A stretch of DNA of 64,000 bases from Vibrio sp. STUT-A11 (GCF_026000435.1 NZ_AP026764.1:744001-808000); one strand, 5' to 3'; shown: positions 41,765 to 51,425, numbered from the stretch's first letter. Made by a program: numbers and translations. The notes: generated by a model from the sequence alone, not told the origin.

Positions 41765-42024
41765 GCAAATCAATTGTACTAACGGTCAGTGATGCAGATA
41801 TCACGTTCGTACCAACAGAAGCGGATTACAACGACTACATGAACGCGTTGGCACAGGGTGAAATCGTGAACTCTGCGCATAACTTTTTGATGAACACCGT
41901 TACAGAAGAAAGCAAAGAAGCCTTCCGTGAATTGACGAACGATAACCCAGGTGCAGCGATTCAGGTTGTGGGTGAAGTTCTCAAGGAATACACGCCGAAG
42001 CTGCAAATCAAAGTAAAAAAATAG
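41761..42024 (+). CDS. E: Tail assembly chaperone (P2 gpE-like), zero-frame product
   Basis: An 87-residue tail chaperone (Phage_TAC type), beginning MSKSIVLTVSDADITFVPTE. It is encoded immediately before the tape measure gene, as in P2. It ends GTA AAA AAA TAG, a classical A AAA AAA slippery heptamer placed exactly before the stop, so a longer frameshifted form should also be made. It keeps the tape measure protein in an assembly-ready state. Confidence 0.85.
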   Translation: MSKSIVLTVSDADITFVPTEADYNDYMNALAQGEIVNSAHNFLMNTVTEESKEAFRELTNDNPGAAIQVVGEVLKEYTPKLQIKVKK

Positions 42025-42206
42025 ATGCCCTTGTTCGGGCTATGGACTCCAACGAGCTCGAACAAATGCTCACCTGGCGCCGTAAGTGGTTGCCGGGTGA
42101 GGCAGACAGCGAAGAGAACCTTGCAAGGGCAATTTGGTTAGAGCGTCAGTATTGGGAAAACATGCAAGCTGCCACCGCTAACGGGGTTGCCAAGGCGTTT
42201 AGCTGA
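41761..42206 (+). CDS. Tail assembly chaperone E-E' made by -1 frameshift
   Basis: Slipping -1 on AAAAAAA (42015-42021) bypasses TAG 42022 and continues in an open frame to TGA 42204-42206. It adds about 61 residues (IDALVRAMDSNELEQML at the junction, ending GVAKAFS). The extension is coding-like, with LTWRRKWLPGEADSEENLAR similar in type to gpE'/GpT small proteins. P2 gpE/E' and lambda gpG/GT use the same strategy. The frameshift is predicted from sequence, not measured. Confidence 0.8.
42015..42065 (+). promoter_or_regulatory. Programmed -1 frameshift signal with possible pseudoknot
   Basis: The slippery heptamer AAAAAAA (42015-42021) is followed after five bases by stem GCCC (42027-42030)/GGGC (42037-42040). 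The loop TTGTTC (42031-42036) is perfectly complementary to GAACAA at 42060-42065. That gives an H-type pseudoknot at the usual distance from the slip site. Confidence 0.7.
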
Positions 42207-42217
42207 TAAGGAACACG

Positions 42218-44104
42218 ATGTTACCAGAAGCACTCAGATTTCAAGTTGGATTGATTGACCAGATTTCTAAACCTCTGGGCAATATTCAACGCAATTTGAA
42301 TGATGTCACCAATACCTACCGTCAGGGTACTCATACCATGATGGCAGGAGCGGCAGGCATGGTGGGTGCTGGCTTTGCATTGCAACAAGCCTTGATGCCA
42401 GCGATTGAAATGGACAGGACGTTAGGTGAAGTGAAATCTCTTGGCGTTGCTAATGATCAACTAAAAACCCTAACCCAAACTGCAATGAAGTTTTCGGTTG
42501 AGTACGGTAAGTCGGCAACGGAATTCGTGGCGGCTTCGTATGATATCAAATCTGCGATGGGGGATATGACAGGTGATGAACTGGCGGGTGTCACAAGAAG
42601 CTCGGCTATTTTAGCCGCTGCGACTAAAGCAGATACGGCCACCATTACCAACTACATGGGTACCATGTACTCGGTGTTTAAAGACCAAGCAGAGCGGATT
42701 GGTAAAGACAACTGGGCTGAACAAGTAGCAGGTATGACCGCAAAATCCGTCGAGATGTTCAAAACGACGGGGCAAGGCATGTCAGATGCGTTTAAGGGAG
42801 TAGGCGCGTTAGGTAAAACTCACGGCGTGGCTATTCAAGAGCAAATGGCAGTTCTTGGCCTGCTGCAAGGCTCTATGACGGGAAGTGAAGCGGGGACTCG
42901 TTATAAAGCCTTTATGAGCGGCGTGGTAAAAGCGCAAGACAAGCTAGGCATGGCGTTTACCGACAGCAACGGGAAGATGCTGCCAATGTTCGACATTATG
43001 TCGAAACTGCGTAACAAATTTGGTGACTTAGACTCTCTTGAAGTTGGACAGATAAAAGATGCTTTTGGATCTGATGAGGCAGTGCTACTTGTCGCTGATT
43101 TGATCAATAAAACGGGTGACCTGCAATCGAGTGTAAAAGAGTTAAATGATGCCAGTAACCTAAATACGGCAATTGATATGGCCGGAGCAATGACCGACCA
43201 ATGGGAACGACTCGAACAGGGGGTATTTGCGGTTCGCACTGCTTTCGGTGCGGCGTTGTTGCCTTCTCTCTTGCCAGTGATTTCGAGCTTGGCCGATGGG
43301 GCGGTGGAAATCATCGAATGGACAGAGATGTTCCCGAACCTGACAAAGTACATTGGTTTTGCTGCCATGGCGATTTTAGGTGCAGCTGCTGCAGGTGGTG
43401 CTTTTACCTTAATGATGGGTGTCGGTAAACAAGCCATGGCGACTTATATGCTCACCATGAAGATGTTTACAGGGGTGAACTTTTTACTAACCAAAGGAAT
43501 GGCAGCGCTTCGAGTTGCAATGTTAGCGGCAAATATCGCAATGATGGCGAACCCCATTGGATTCATTGTTGGTGCTGTCGTTGCCGCAATCGCCGCAGTT
43601 GGTGCGCTGATTTTCTACTGGGATGACCTGAAAGCCTCGTTTGGTGACACAACATGGTTCCAAGTACTCGAAGGGGCGATCACTTTAATCACACTCCCAT
43701 TCAGAGCGATGTTTGAGTTCATCAAGGCAGGTTGGCAATGGGTTATGAGCGGCTTTACCGACACCAGTGGTTTTGCCTTTATCGGTGATATGGCCAACTC
43801 AATGAAGGAAGTTTTTTCCGGAGTGTTTAATTGGATTACCCAGAGACTGGCGGGAATTTGGGACTCAGTGAAAGGGCTCATTGATTGGATACCTGGCTTC
43901 GGCGGTGATGATGAATCTACTCAAGTGAAATCGAAGTCTGTTCAAAGCGCTACGCCTCGTGCACAAATTCAACCAGGTGGCGCAGCCAAGAATATTGCCA
44001 GCTACCAAACCAGCTCGACCAACTACGGTGGAGTGGCGATTTATCCAACCTACATGAACAGCCCGCAAGACATGGCGAGTGAAATAGAAATGGCGGCAGG
44101 CTAA
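42218..44104 (+). CDS. T: Tail tape measure protein
   Basis: A 628-residue TP901-type tape measure protein. The N-terminal half has TLGEVKSLGVANDQLKTLTQ, VAASYDIKSAMGDMTGDELA and KTHGVAIQEQMAVLGLLQGS, conserved in this family. The middle has several hydrophobic segments (about 380-470, MANPIGFIVGAVVAAIAAVG), and the C terminus is short. Its length sets the tail length. It follows the frameshifted chaperone, as usual. Confidence 0.92.
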   Translation: MLPEALRFQVGLIDQISKPLGNIQRNLNDVTNTYRQGTHTMMAGAAGMVGAGFALQQALMPAIEMDRTLGEVKSLGVANDQLKTLTQTAMKFSVEYGKSATEFVAASYDIKSAMGDMTGDELAGVTRSSAILAAATKADTATITNYMGTMYSVFKDQAERIGKDNWAEQVAGMTAKSVEMFKTTGQGMSDAFKGVGALGKTHGVAIQEQMAVLGLLQGSMTGSEAGTRYKAFMSGVVKAQDKLGMAFTDSNGKMLPMFDIMSKLRNKFGDLDSLEVGQIKDAFGSDEAVLLVADLINKTGDLQSSVKELNDASNLNTAIDMAGAMTDQWERLEQGVFAVRTAFGAALLPSLLPVISSLADGAVEIIEWTEMFPNLTKYIGFAAMAILGAAAAGGAFTLMMGVGKQAMATYMLTMKMFTGVNFLLTKGMAALRVAMLAANIAMMANPIGFIVGAVVAAIAAVGALIFYWDDLKASFGDTTWFQVLEGAITLITLPFRAMFEFIKAGWQWVMSGFTDTSGFAFIGDMANSMKEVFSGVFNWITQRLAGIWDSVKGLIDWIPGFGGDDESTQVKSKSVQSATPRAQIQPGGAAKNIASYQTSSTNYGGVAIYPTYMNSPQDMASEIEMAAG

Positions 44105-44445
44105 TGGCGGATTACAAATACCAAGACATTTTGATTGAGAACGGGGATGTGGTGCTCGATGCAGGCCGCAACCCAATCTTGATTCAAGACCGAGCGGTGA
44201 TCGCCCAAGACATCAAACATGCCATCATCGAGAGCAACTTAGCGGTGGATTTAATCGCTGAGCGAAGCCCGTCAAAGAAAGCCGATATCCGCACCAAGCT
44301 GGAATTGCTCGTTGAAGAAGACGTTCGATTGGTACCAGGTACCGTTCGTTTGGATGAACCAACCGAGGGCACGATTTACGTGTTCGCCGACACCATGGAC
44401 TTTGGCGAGTTGCAATTAAAGATAGTGAATAACGGAGAGCGTTAA
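44104..44445 (+). CDS. Baseplate protein W-like (DUF2590)
   Basis: A 113-residue DUF2590 protein. It carries the gp25/W-like arrangement of NPILIQDRAVIAQDIKHAII followed by a short beta domain. Stop and start overlap the neighbours by one base on each side. It probably initiates sheath assembly at the baseplate. Confidence 0.8.
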   Translation: MADYKYQDILIENGDVVLDAGRNPILIQDRAVIAQDIKHAIIESNLAVDLIAERSPSKKADIRTKLELLVEEDVRLVPGTVRLDEPTEGTIYVFADTMDFGELQLKIVNNGER

Positions 44446-45632
44446 TGACTGATATTCCAAAACCAGATTATTCCGAACTGGTGAAGCAATCCGGTATCCC
44501 AACCGATGAAGCAGGATGGAAGAAAGTACTCAAAGAGGAAATGGACAAAGAAGGTTCCATCATCTCAAATGACTCACCGTTCTCTCCATTTTGGCGACTC
44601 ATTGAAGCCACGGTAGTGAAAGTCACGATGTGGCTCATCAATACCTTATTGGTTGGCTATGTCTTGCCGAACATGTTTGTCGCAACCGCCGTTGACCAAT
44701 GGCTCGATTTGTTGGCGTGGCAATGCAAACTCACCCGAAAAGGCGCAACCAAAGCCAAAGGCATGATCGCCTTTCAACGTTCCGCAGCTAAAGGCCCTGC
44801 GTTAGTGATCCCCAAAGATACATGGGTTCAAACCGAACCGATTAACGGCACGATTTACCGAGTGAAGGTGCTTGCTGATACCACGATGCCAGAGAACGAA
44901 ACCATGGTAATGGCAGAAGTGGAGGCGGAGAACGAGGGTGCGGCCTACAACTTAGGTGAAGGTTATTACCACATTTTGCCTACTGCAATTCCGGGCATTG
45001 GCGCGGTGACCAACCCTGCCGAATGGTTGAATGAAGCAGGGGCAGACAAAGAGAGCAATGACGAACTCCGCCTACGTATTCGTAACCAGTGGAGCGCAGT
45101 AGCAAGATGGCACATCGATGCAGCTTATCGCTCACTGCTCACCAGTCGCGCAGGCATCAACGACGACAATGTCTATTTTGAGCACAACGCACCGCGTGGA
45201 CCAGGTACTGCAAACGCGCTCATCCTTTTAGACACGGGTGAACCATCTGCAGAAATGTTAGCGGATTTGAATGAGTACATCCGTGTCGAAGGTCAGCACG
45301 GTCATGGTGATGATCTGCAGGTGCTCGCCATGCCAGAAACGACCCACGATATTGTCTGCCGGGTTTGGCCGCTGCGTTCACTAACGATGGAAGACCGAGA
45401 CGCACTACGCGTAAAAGTGGAGCAGTTCATTGGTGCTGCTTTCCGTGAGAACACTGATTACTCCCCAACAGTGACCAATCCTGTTCTTCGATTCAGTTTC
45501 TCAAGGTTAGGGCAGGAGCTGCATGCGCAGTTCTCAGAGATTGAATCCCTCGAGTTTGATAACGCTGACATCATTAACAATCTAACGGTACCGCGAATTA
45601 ATACTCTGGGGGTGACGATTGAAAATTCCTGA
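44445..45632 (+). CDS. J: Baseplate assembly protein J-like
   Basis: The 395-residue protein has the baseplate J domain pattern: GSIISNDSPFSPFWRLIEAT, then WLDLLAWQCKLTRKGATKAK, AEVEAENEGAAYNLGEGYYH and DKESNDELRLRIRNQW. It forms the wedge of the baseplate with W and I. It overlaps gene I by 14 bases. Confidence 0.92.
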   Translation: MTDIPKPDYSELVKQSGIPTDEAGWKKVLKEEMDKEGSIISNDSPFSPFWRLIEATVVKVTMWLINTLLVGYVLPNMFVATAVDQWLDLLAWQCKLTRKGATKAKGMIAFQRSAAKGPALVIPKDTWVQTEPINGTIYRVKVLADTTMPENETMVMAEVEAENEGAAYNLGEGYYHILPTAIPGIGAVTNPAEWLNEAGADKESNDELRLRIRNQWSAVARWHIDAAYRSLLTSRAGINDDNVYFEHNAPRGPGTANALILLDTGEPSAEMLADLNEYIRVEGQHGHGDDLQVLAMPETTHDIVCRVWPLRSLTMEDRDALRVKVEQFIGAAFRENTDYSPTVTNPVLRFSFSRLGQELHAQFSEIESLEFDNADIINNLTVPRINTLGVTIENS

Positions 45633-46221
45633 GATTAACCTGCGTTACTGGATGGGCCGAGGCGAGCTGGCAAAGTTCGCCAGAGCCATGTGTAACTACT
45701 GGGAACATGTGAGAGCTGCATTCGAAATGCCACTGCAGCAGCATGAACCGTTAACCGCCCCAATGGCACTGGTGAATATTTTAGCGTGGCAACGAGAGAT
45801 AGAACGCTTAGGGCAAGAGCCGGAAGAGTTATTTCGAATCCGTGTAGCTCACGCTTATGGCTTCGCGCGTGACGCAGGCACGATAGCTGGCTGGGAAGAT
45901 ATGTTCGCCAAGTTGGGTTATCCGCACATTGGGCAAGACGAGCGTTTGGCCAATGTGGATTGGGATGTAATCAGTCTAAAAATCCGCGACGGCGATTTAA
46001 CCAACGTTCCCAAGCTGCTAGATACAGTAATCAGACAATACGGCAGAACCTGCCGCCGCTATCAATACACCAGTTATGTCGAAATGCCGTTGGCCGCGCG
46101 AAGCAAGAACGTCGAAGCGCAATACACCACGTCTCACGTTAAGACCAGGCTCAACGTTGGCATGCTTCCAAGTGTGCTGAACGTCGACTGCGAATATTAC
46201 CAAGCCACAGTGAAGGGTTAA
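45619..46221 (+). CDS. I: Baseplate/tail protein I-like
   Basis: A 200-residue P2 gpI-type protein with MALVNILAWQREIERLGQEP and RIRVAHAYGFARDAGTIAGW. It begins with TTG at 45619, preceded by a GGGGGTGA ribosome site inside the end of J. It connects wedge and tailspike. Confidence 0.85.
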   Translation: MKIPEINLRYWMGRGELAKFARAMCNYWEHVRAAFEMPLQQHEPLTAPMALVNILAWQREIERLGQEPEELFRIRVAHAYGFARDAGTIAGWEDMFAKLGYPHIGQDERLANVDWDVISLKIRDGDLTNVPKLLDTVIRQYGRTCRRYQYTSYVEMPLAARSKNVEAQYTTSHVKTRLNVGMLPSVLNVDCEYYQATVKG

Positions 46222-46234
46222 GGAATTACTAAAA

Positions 46235-49200
46235 ATGGCAAATACCACTGACAAGTCAATTTTAACCGCCGCAGGTAAAGCACTGTTGGCACAGCTCAAC
46301 GCTGAAGAAAAACCACTAATCATCGACAAGATGATATTCGCGAATGTACCAAACCGCCCAGAGTTCCCACAGCCAGATGATGTGGTACCAACTGATGACA
46401 TTGTTCATCAAGAGCAGGTTGAACAACGTGGCAGACTTTCTGCAGACTCGGTGATTTACAGCACGACCTTGACCAGCGATGTTGGTCCGTTTGAGTTTAA
46501 CTGGACGGGTGCTTACTGCTCTGAATATGGCGTATTAGTCACGATTGACCATCACGCGCTTACACCTAAAACAGCCGATGAGCCGGGTGTTGCGGGTAAT
46601 ACCTTGGTGCGTTCGGTCGTTCTTGAATATAAAGACATCGCGGAAATCACCAACATCACGGTGGATGCATCCAGCTGGCAATATAACGCCACTGACCGTA
46701 TGAAGAAGATGGACAGCGATGTGGCGCAATCCATCATCGACCAGAACGGTAAAGACTGGTTTATCGAAGATGGCTTTCTGGTTACACCATCAGGCAGCGC
46801 TTACAACATCAAAGCGGGTGCCGGTTATGTTTCCGGCAATCGTGTGAGCTTGGAGTTTGACCGCAGCATTCAGGTACCCAACAAACCATCGTTTATTTAC
46901 ATCGATGCACACCGTGAAGGTACACCAACAGGTGAGCAGGTTACGCTTTTTGATTTTGTTATCACGGCCGAAGAGAAAGACGATTACATCGATTCATCAA
47001 CAGGTAAATATATCCCGCATTTCGTGTGCAAGATTGCCGAGGTGTTGGCGGATGGCAGTGTGAGTGATTTGCGACCAGAAGATGAAGGGAAGATGTATGT
47101 TAAAAAAAGCATATCTGATGGAACATACTTAGCAACCAAAACAATTTCGGACATGATTAAAGGACACTCAGCAGGCTTGGGAGTTGTTGAGTTTAAGCAT
47201 GGTCAAACTTGGAGTACTCAGGCTTATTTAATCGTTGATGATGAGCAGAGCAAGCTTGGCGCAGGCGAATACATTTATGATGCCAATAAGCCTAAGAGTC
47301 AGCATGATGGCGGTATTGTCATTTCACCAACGGTTCCATTTGATGGCAGTTTAGAGCAGTTACCTAGCTTCCTTGGGGGTGTTGAAGAGAGTGACCCCGA
47401 CGGTATGGGGTGTTTTGTTAGGAAACTAACTAACTATGAAACACCAGAAATGTGGGGCGCTCAGGGTGATGGCGTGTCCGACGATATATTTGCTATATCA
47501 AGTGCGGATAAATCGTCTCCAAGTCGCCATATTAAATATCGTCCGGTAATTTATGCCGTAGGTAATCATCCGGAACATCCGCAGGGTTTTTCTCCTTCAC
47601 GAGATAGAACCACCCATGAGGGGGTTGGCTTTAGTTGGGGGGGCGAAACAGGTCATACGATTTTAAGGTATATCGGCCAAATCATCGATGTCTTTGCACT
47701 GCTAAAGCTTTCTAGAGCAACTATAGGTTATGACACCAACAATTCGAGAAATTATCAAGCAAAGAACTTTAAGTTGGATTGTAACGCTCGATGCGGATTT
47801 GGCTTGTATGAAAACTATGCCAGTGATGATTCTTCGGCTGAAAACATTGTAGTCGTCAACGCGAGATACCGTGGTGTGCATGTTGTTAAGTCTTGGTACA
47901 ACAAGCTCAAAGATATTGTTGCCTACAAAAACTATGGTTCGGGGCTGTCTTTTGGCATTCCTCTTGATAATTTGATACCAGATACGACAGAGAGGTTAGA
48001 TGTCAATGGATTTGAGATACAACGTCCAAGAGCGCATTCTAACGGCCGTAAGTTACCGGATGAAAGTCAGTTGGAGTGGGAGGCTCGTCGATTTAACGAA
48101 TTTGAAGGAAGAGTTGCTAACTGGGGGATTGGCATCGGTTTTGTTCACGGCTATAAGCAGACGAATCCGAATAGTGAGCACAACTATGGCCCAGGAATTT
48201 ATCGAACCAATGCCGGCGGCTCAGATACCCGTGGTCTCATCAGTAGTGGCGGTTATGTAGAACGCAACTGTAATGAAGCTAAAATTGATGGAGTGAGCAG
48301 TAGGTATTGGGAAGTTTGGCATGATGGCGAAGGTTCGAGTACGCGTGGCGAAAAAATCACAGGCTTATGGTTTAACCCAGACTTAACGGGAGAATACGGC
48401 GCAGTAAAAATTGTTGGTACTCCAAAATCAGCCAACAAAAATGAATTAGTGAAGTTTGAGAAGTGCCCTAACATATCTATCCCCAATCCAGAGCATGATC
48501 AGTTTGGCAATGATTCGGATAGTGGCGGTAACAGTATGCCTGATCCGTTTAGGTCTCAATGCCAAACTATGGGTTTGTCTGGTTCAGCGGTAACAATTCG
48601 AGACCCACGAGATGGTTCGTCCAATCAGTTTGCGACGATTCGATACAATGCTTCATCCGCTTATGACAATAGCAAAGCGGTTGAAGTCTTGCCGAGAGGT
48701 AATGCTGAAGTCGCTTTCAAGATATCAATGAATGCGACAACGGGTGGTACGGATGGTCAAAGTGACTTAGGTACCCCATCTTTGCGATGGAAAGGGGGAT
48801 TCTTTGTCGACTCACCTGCCGGGACTTCCGATGAAACTCAGAAAACAGATTTCAAAGCCATTCCTATAGAGTACGTCGATGCACTTTGTGAAATTGCAGA
48901 TGATGTAGGAATTTGGCGCTGGATTACTGCAATCGCCAAAAAAGGTGACAAAGCTCGGTATCATGTGGGCCCAACCGCACAAGAAGTCTATCGTAAGTTC
49001 GAAGCTATTGGTATTGATGCGTTTCAATATGGCTTTGTTGGTAAAGACCCTGTCACGGAGATGGTGAAAGTCGGTGAGCAAAAAAATGAAGATGGCACCT
49101 ATTCTCCAATCTATGAATCGAAGCCAATTAAAGATGAAGCTGGTAACCCTAAGGAGATTTGGAATATTCGCCACATTGAGCTGCTATATGCGATGCAATG

Positions 49201-49246
49201 GGCTTCAATGCAAAAACTGAACTCTATTATGTCGAGTAGTATATAG
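46235..49246 (+). CDS. H: Tailspike/tail fibre with pectate-lyase-like domain and C-terminal chaperone
   Basis: A 1003-residue mosaic. Residues 1-160 are a DUF3751-type phage tail-collar adaptor (MANTTDKSILTAAGKALLAQ, then WTGAYCSEYG). Around 405 EMWGAQGDGVSDD marks the start of a right-handed beta-helix, as in polysaccharide-degrading tailspikes. From about 860, GTSDETQKTDFKAIP and WNIRHIELLYAMQWASMQKL match the S74 intramolecular chaperone, which self-cleaves after trimerisation. Base composition becomes AT-richer after about 47100 (residue 288), suggesting a swapped receptor module. Confidence 0.88.
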   Translation: MANTTDKSILTAAGKALLAQLNAEEKPLIIDKMIFANVPNRPEFPQPDDVVPTDDIVHQEQVEQRGRLSADSVIYSTTLTSDVGPFEFNWTGAYCSEYGVLVTIDHHALTPKTADEPGVAGNTLVRSVVLEYKDIAEITNITVDASSWQYNATDRMKKMDSDVAQSIIDQNGKDWFIEDGFLVTPSGSAYNIKAGAGYVSGNRVSLEFDRSIQVPNKPSFIYIDAHREGTPTGEQVTLFDFVITAEEKDDYIDSSTGKYIPHFVCKIAEVLADGSVSDLRPEDEGKMYVKKSISDGTYLATKTISDMIKGHSAGLGVVEFKHGQTWSTQAYLIVDDEQSKLGAGEYIYDANKPKSQHDGGIVISPTVPFDGSLEQLPSFLGGVEESDPDGMGCFVRKLTNYETPEMWGAQGDGVSDDIFAISSADKSSPSRHIKYRPVIYAVGNHPEHPQGFSPSRDRTTHEGVGFSWGGETGHTILRYIGQIIDVFALLKLSRATIGYDTNNSRNYQAKNFKLDCNARCGFGLYENYASDDSSAENIVVVNARYRGVHVVKSWYNKLKDIVAYKNYGSGLSFGIPLDNLIPDTTERLDVNGFEIQRPRAHSNGRKLPDESQLEWEARRFNEFEGRVANWGIGIGFVHGYKQTNPNSEHNYGPGIYRTNAGGSDTRGLISSGGYVERNCNEAKIDGVSSRYWEVWHDGEGSSTRGEKITGLWFNPDLTGEYGAVKIVGTPKSANKNELVKFEKCPNISIPNPEHDQFGNDSDSGGNSMPDPFRSQCQTMGLSGSAVTIRDPRDGSSNQFATIRYNASSAYDNSKAVEVLPRGNAEVAFKISMNATTGGTDGQSDLGTPSLRWKGGFFVDSPAGTSDETQKTDFKAIPIEYVDALCEIADDVGIWRWITAIAKKGDKARYHVGPTAQEVYRKFEAIGIDAFQYGFVGKDPVTEMVKVGEQKNEDGTYSPIYESKPIKDEAGNPKEIWNIRHIELLYAMQWASMQKLNSIMSSSI

Positions 49247-49254
49247 AGGTCATC

Positions 49255-49791
49255 ATGCTAACCCTTAACGGCACTCAAATCTCACTTAAGAACCTGCGCA
49301 TTAGCGTTCGCCAGCAGCTTGCTGGACAAGATATGTCCGGCCAGTCTTCATCGACTGACCAAGCCGAAACGGGCAACAAAGGCAAAGTGTTGTCCGTCAG
49401 TGGCGTGATCCCATTCAATAAGAGTGAAACCCTAAGTAACCTTTTCACCATGGCTGGCGGGCAAGATAACAGTGCCCGCCAGATTTACCGCATCAGCAAC
49501 AACACGGCCGCGGCACTCAAAATTCGCCAGGTAAAGTTCCAAGGCACGATTCGAGCCGATGAACAAGAGAGCAACCGACAATGGAACGTCGCTTTCGAGT
49601 TGGTTGAGCACTTGTCCGTTCCTGAGCGTGTTGAACAGCGACAGGAAGATAAGCCAGCAACTCAACAGCAGGTGCAAGGGGTAACCACTCCGGTTGAAAC
49701 GGGGCAAAGTGAAGACGTTCCACCGGATACCAGCGTCGAACTCACGGGCATCATGAAATTTCTCAAATCACTAGACGAAATATTGTCATAG
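49255..49791 (+). CDS. Baseplate complex protein (hub adaptor type)
   Basis: A 178-residue protein with an N-terminal beta domain (MLTLNGTQISLKNLRISVRQ, FNKSETLSNLFTMAGG) and a Gln/Pro-rich low-complexity linker (about 120-155). Its position between the tailspike and the hub gene in K139-like order suggests a baseplate hub component. It is not a classical P2 protein. Confidence 0.65.
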   Translation: MLTLNGTQISLKNLRISVRQQLAGQDMSGQSSSTDQAETGNKGKVLSVSGVIPFNKSETLSNLFTMAGGQDNSARQIYRISNNTAAALKIRQVKFQGTIRADEQESNRQWNVAFELVEHLSVPERVEQRQEDKPATQQQVQGVTTPVETGQSEDVPPDTSVELTGIMKFLKSLDEILS

Positions 49792-49799
49792 GGGAGGTT

Positions 49800-50489
49800 A
49801 TGGAACCAAACCATAAGTTTGTTTGCCGAGCCTATCTTGGTAGTCAAAAGGTTAAAGCAAAGAACCATCGCATTCTCTTTGATGTGAATACACCTGGTCG
49901 CTGCTCGATTTCTGTTGAAGGTTCTCCGAAGGTTAATACCATTATCTCGGTGGATATCGGGTGGGGTGACAGCATTTCGCGGGTATTTCTTGGTTACATC
50001 GAACGGGTTCAAGCATCAGAAAAAGGGTGGTCAGAACTGTTTTGTCGCGAGTTGGCGGCATTGTTGTTTAAGCCGATCGATATCACGCTTCGCCACCCAA
50101 CGTTAATGCAATTACTCAGCGATGTGACCAACAAAACCGGACTGCAGTTTGTGGTACCAGAAGCGGCCTACAGTAAAACATCAATCCCTTGCTTTTACAG
50201 TGATGGTAATGGATATCGAGTGATGGATGAGCTGTCTCAAGCCTTCGGTATTGATGATCTATTTTGGCAGCAACAGGGCAACGGCCAAATCTATGTGGGC
50301 ACTTGGAAAGACTCTTACTGGGCAGATAAGCTGGTTACCATTCCAGATAACTTGATGACCGGGCACACCACGGCCAAGTCAGTGAAAATACCCGCGAGCC
50401 CTAAGCTAAGACCGGGTGCAATCGTCAATGGCTTGCGCTTGGTTGGCGTTGATTTTCAAGGAACAGAGGTAAAGCTGACATGGACGTAA
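49800..50489 (+). CDS. Baseplate hub protein (gp27/gpD-like)
   Basis: A 229-residue beta-rich protein with an N-terminal gp27-type barrel (NTIISVDIGWGDSISRVFLG) and a second domain (HPTLMQLLSDVTNKTGLQFV). It takes the place of P2 gpD, the hub around the tail spike. It overlaps the spike gene by 10 bases. Confidence 0.7.
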   Translation: MEPNHKFVCRAYLGSQKVKAKNHRILFDVNTPGRCSISVEGSPKVNTIISVDIGWGDSISRVFLGYIERVQASEKGWSELFCRELAALLFKPIDITLRHPTLMQLLSDVTNKTGLQFVVPEAAYSKTSIPCFYSDGNGYRVMDELSQAFGIDDLFWQQQGNGQIYVGTWKDSYWADKLVTIPDNLMTGHTTAKSVKIPASPKLRPGAIVNGLRLVGVDFQGTEVKLTWT

Positions 50490-51151
50490 ATGCAATTAAG
50501 CGGATCATCTTCCGACTGTTTCCTGAGCTGACCGGACGCTGGCATTTACCGCGTTGGGGTAAGGTGGTTGCGTTACCTGAGCTGCCAGAAGAGGGCGACA
50601 TCTCTGATCGATTTTACCCGCATTACGCGGTGGACGTTCAGCTGCTTGATGAGAAGGGCGTGGAGTTCAAAGACAAATCACCACTTCAGGCCGTTCCGCT
50701 TCCGATACCAGGTGTGGGCGAATATGCTGGAAGACTTGAGCCGCCTGCAATCGGTAGCATTGTGGAAATAGGCTTTATGTTCGGCCAACCGGATAAGCCT
50801 TTCATTCGTTGTGTTCTGCCATTGGGATTCAAGTTACCAGCGATTAAGCAAGGTGAAAGCCGCTACCAACAACGCCAAGGTGTTTACCACCTGGTAGATG
50901 AAGCGGGCAACTTCGAAAGCAAGACAGACAAAGACAACGTCACCGAATGTTTAAACCAACGCATCAAAGTGTTGGAAGACAAAATAGAAGAAATCACAAA
51001 CAACAAAACCACTACTGCTAAGAAGATCATAGAAGTCGCTGACCTCATCACCATGAATGGCGGTAAAGGGGTTGTGCAAGGTGACTGCATTTGTGCTTAC
51101 ACAGGCAAACCTCACTCTGATTTGTCATCAACAGTTAAGGCAGGTAAATAA
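50480..51151 (+). CDS. V: Baseplate central spike protein (gpV/gp45-like)
   Basis: A 223-residue spike with an OB-fold region (RWGKVVALPELPEEGDISDR, then LEPPAIGSIVEIGFMFGQPD), a coiled coil (about 150-185) and a short C-terminal tip with a PAAR-like end (GGKGVVQGDCICAYTGKPHS). It should pierce the outer membrane when the sheath contracts. Confidence 0.85.
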   Translation: MDVNAIKRIIFRLFPELTGRWHLPRWGKVVALPELPEEGDISDRFYPHYAVDVQLLDEKGVEFKDKSPLQAVPLPIPGVGEYAGRLEPPAIGSIVEIGFMFGQPDKPFIRCVLPLGFKLPAIKQGESRYQQRQGVYHLVDEAGNFESKTDKDNVTECLNQRIKVLEDKIEEITNNKTTTAKKIIEVADLITMNGGKGVVQGDCICAYTGKPHSDLSSTVKAGK

Positions 51152-51152
51152 C

Positions 51153-51350
51153 ATGGCAATGAGTAAAGCATCACTCAAAGAGAAGTTAGAGAACGAGCTG
51201 AAAGCACAAGGGTTCGTTCTTACAGGCGAATTCGCCATGGCAGGGAAGATGGCAGAAGCAATCGCCAATGCTGTGTATGACGAAATCACGCAAAACGCCG
51301 AGGTTCCCGTGACTGGCGGTAGCTCTGCTGGTACTTATCAAGTCACCTAA
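51153..51350 (+). CDS. Small late protein, function unknown (65 residues)
   Basis: ATG 51153, directly after the spike stop, gives a 65-residue helical protein (ASLKEKLENELKAQGFVLTG) with a flexible Gly/Ser C terminus. The longer frame overlapping the spike gene is not needed. Its place as the last tail gene suggests a virion or assembly role. No family is recognised. Confidence 0.6.
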   Translation: MAMSKASLKEKLENELKAQGFVLTGEFAMAGKMAEAIANAVYDEITQNAEVPVTGGSSAGTYQVT

Positions 51351-51425
51351 CACCTTGTCTCACAGCGTTAGACATCTTTACGTTGCCCTATAGATAAATC
51401 AACCAATCTATAGGAGCAAAGAAAC

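Noticed and set aside
42901..43437. 178-codon frame antisense to the tape measure gene
   Set aside because: Shadow of an Ala/Gly-rich coding region, with no promoter or ribosome site.
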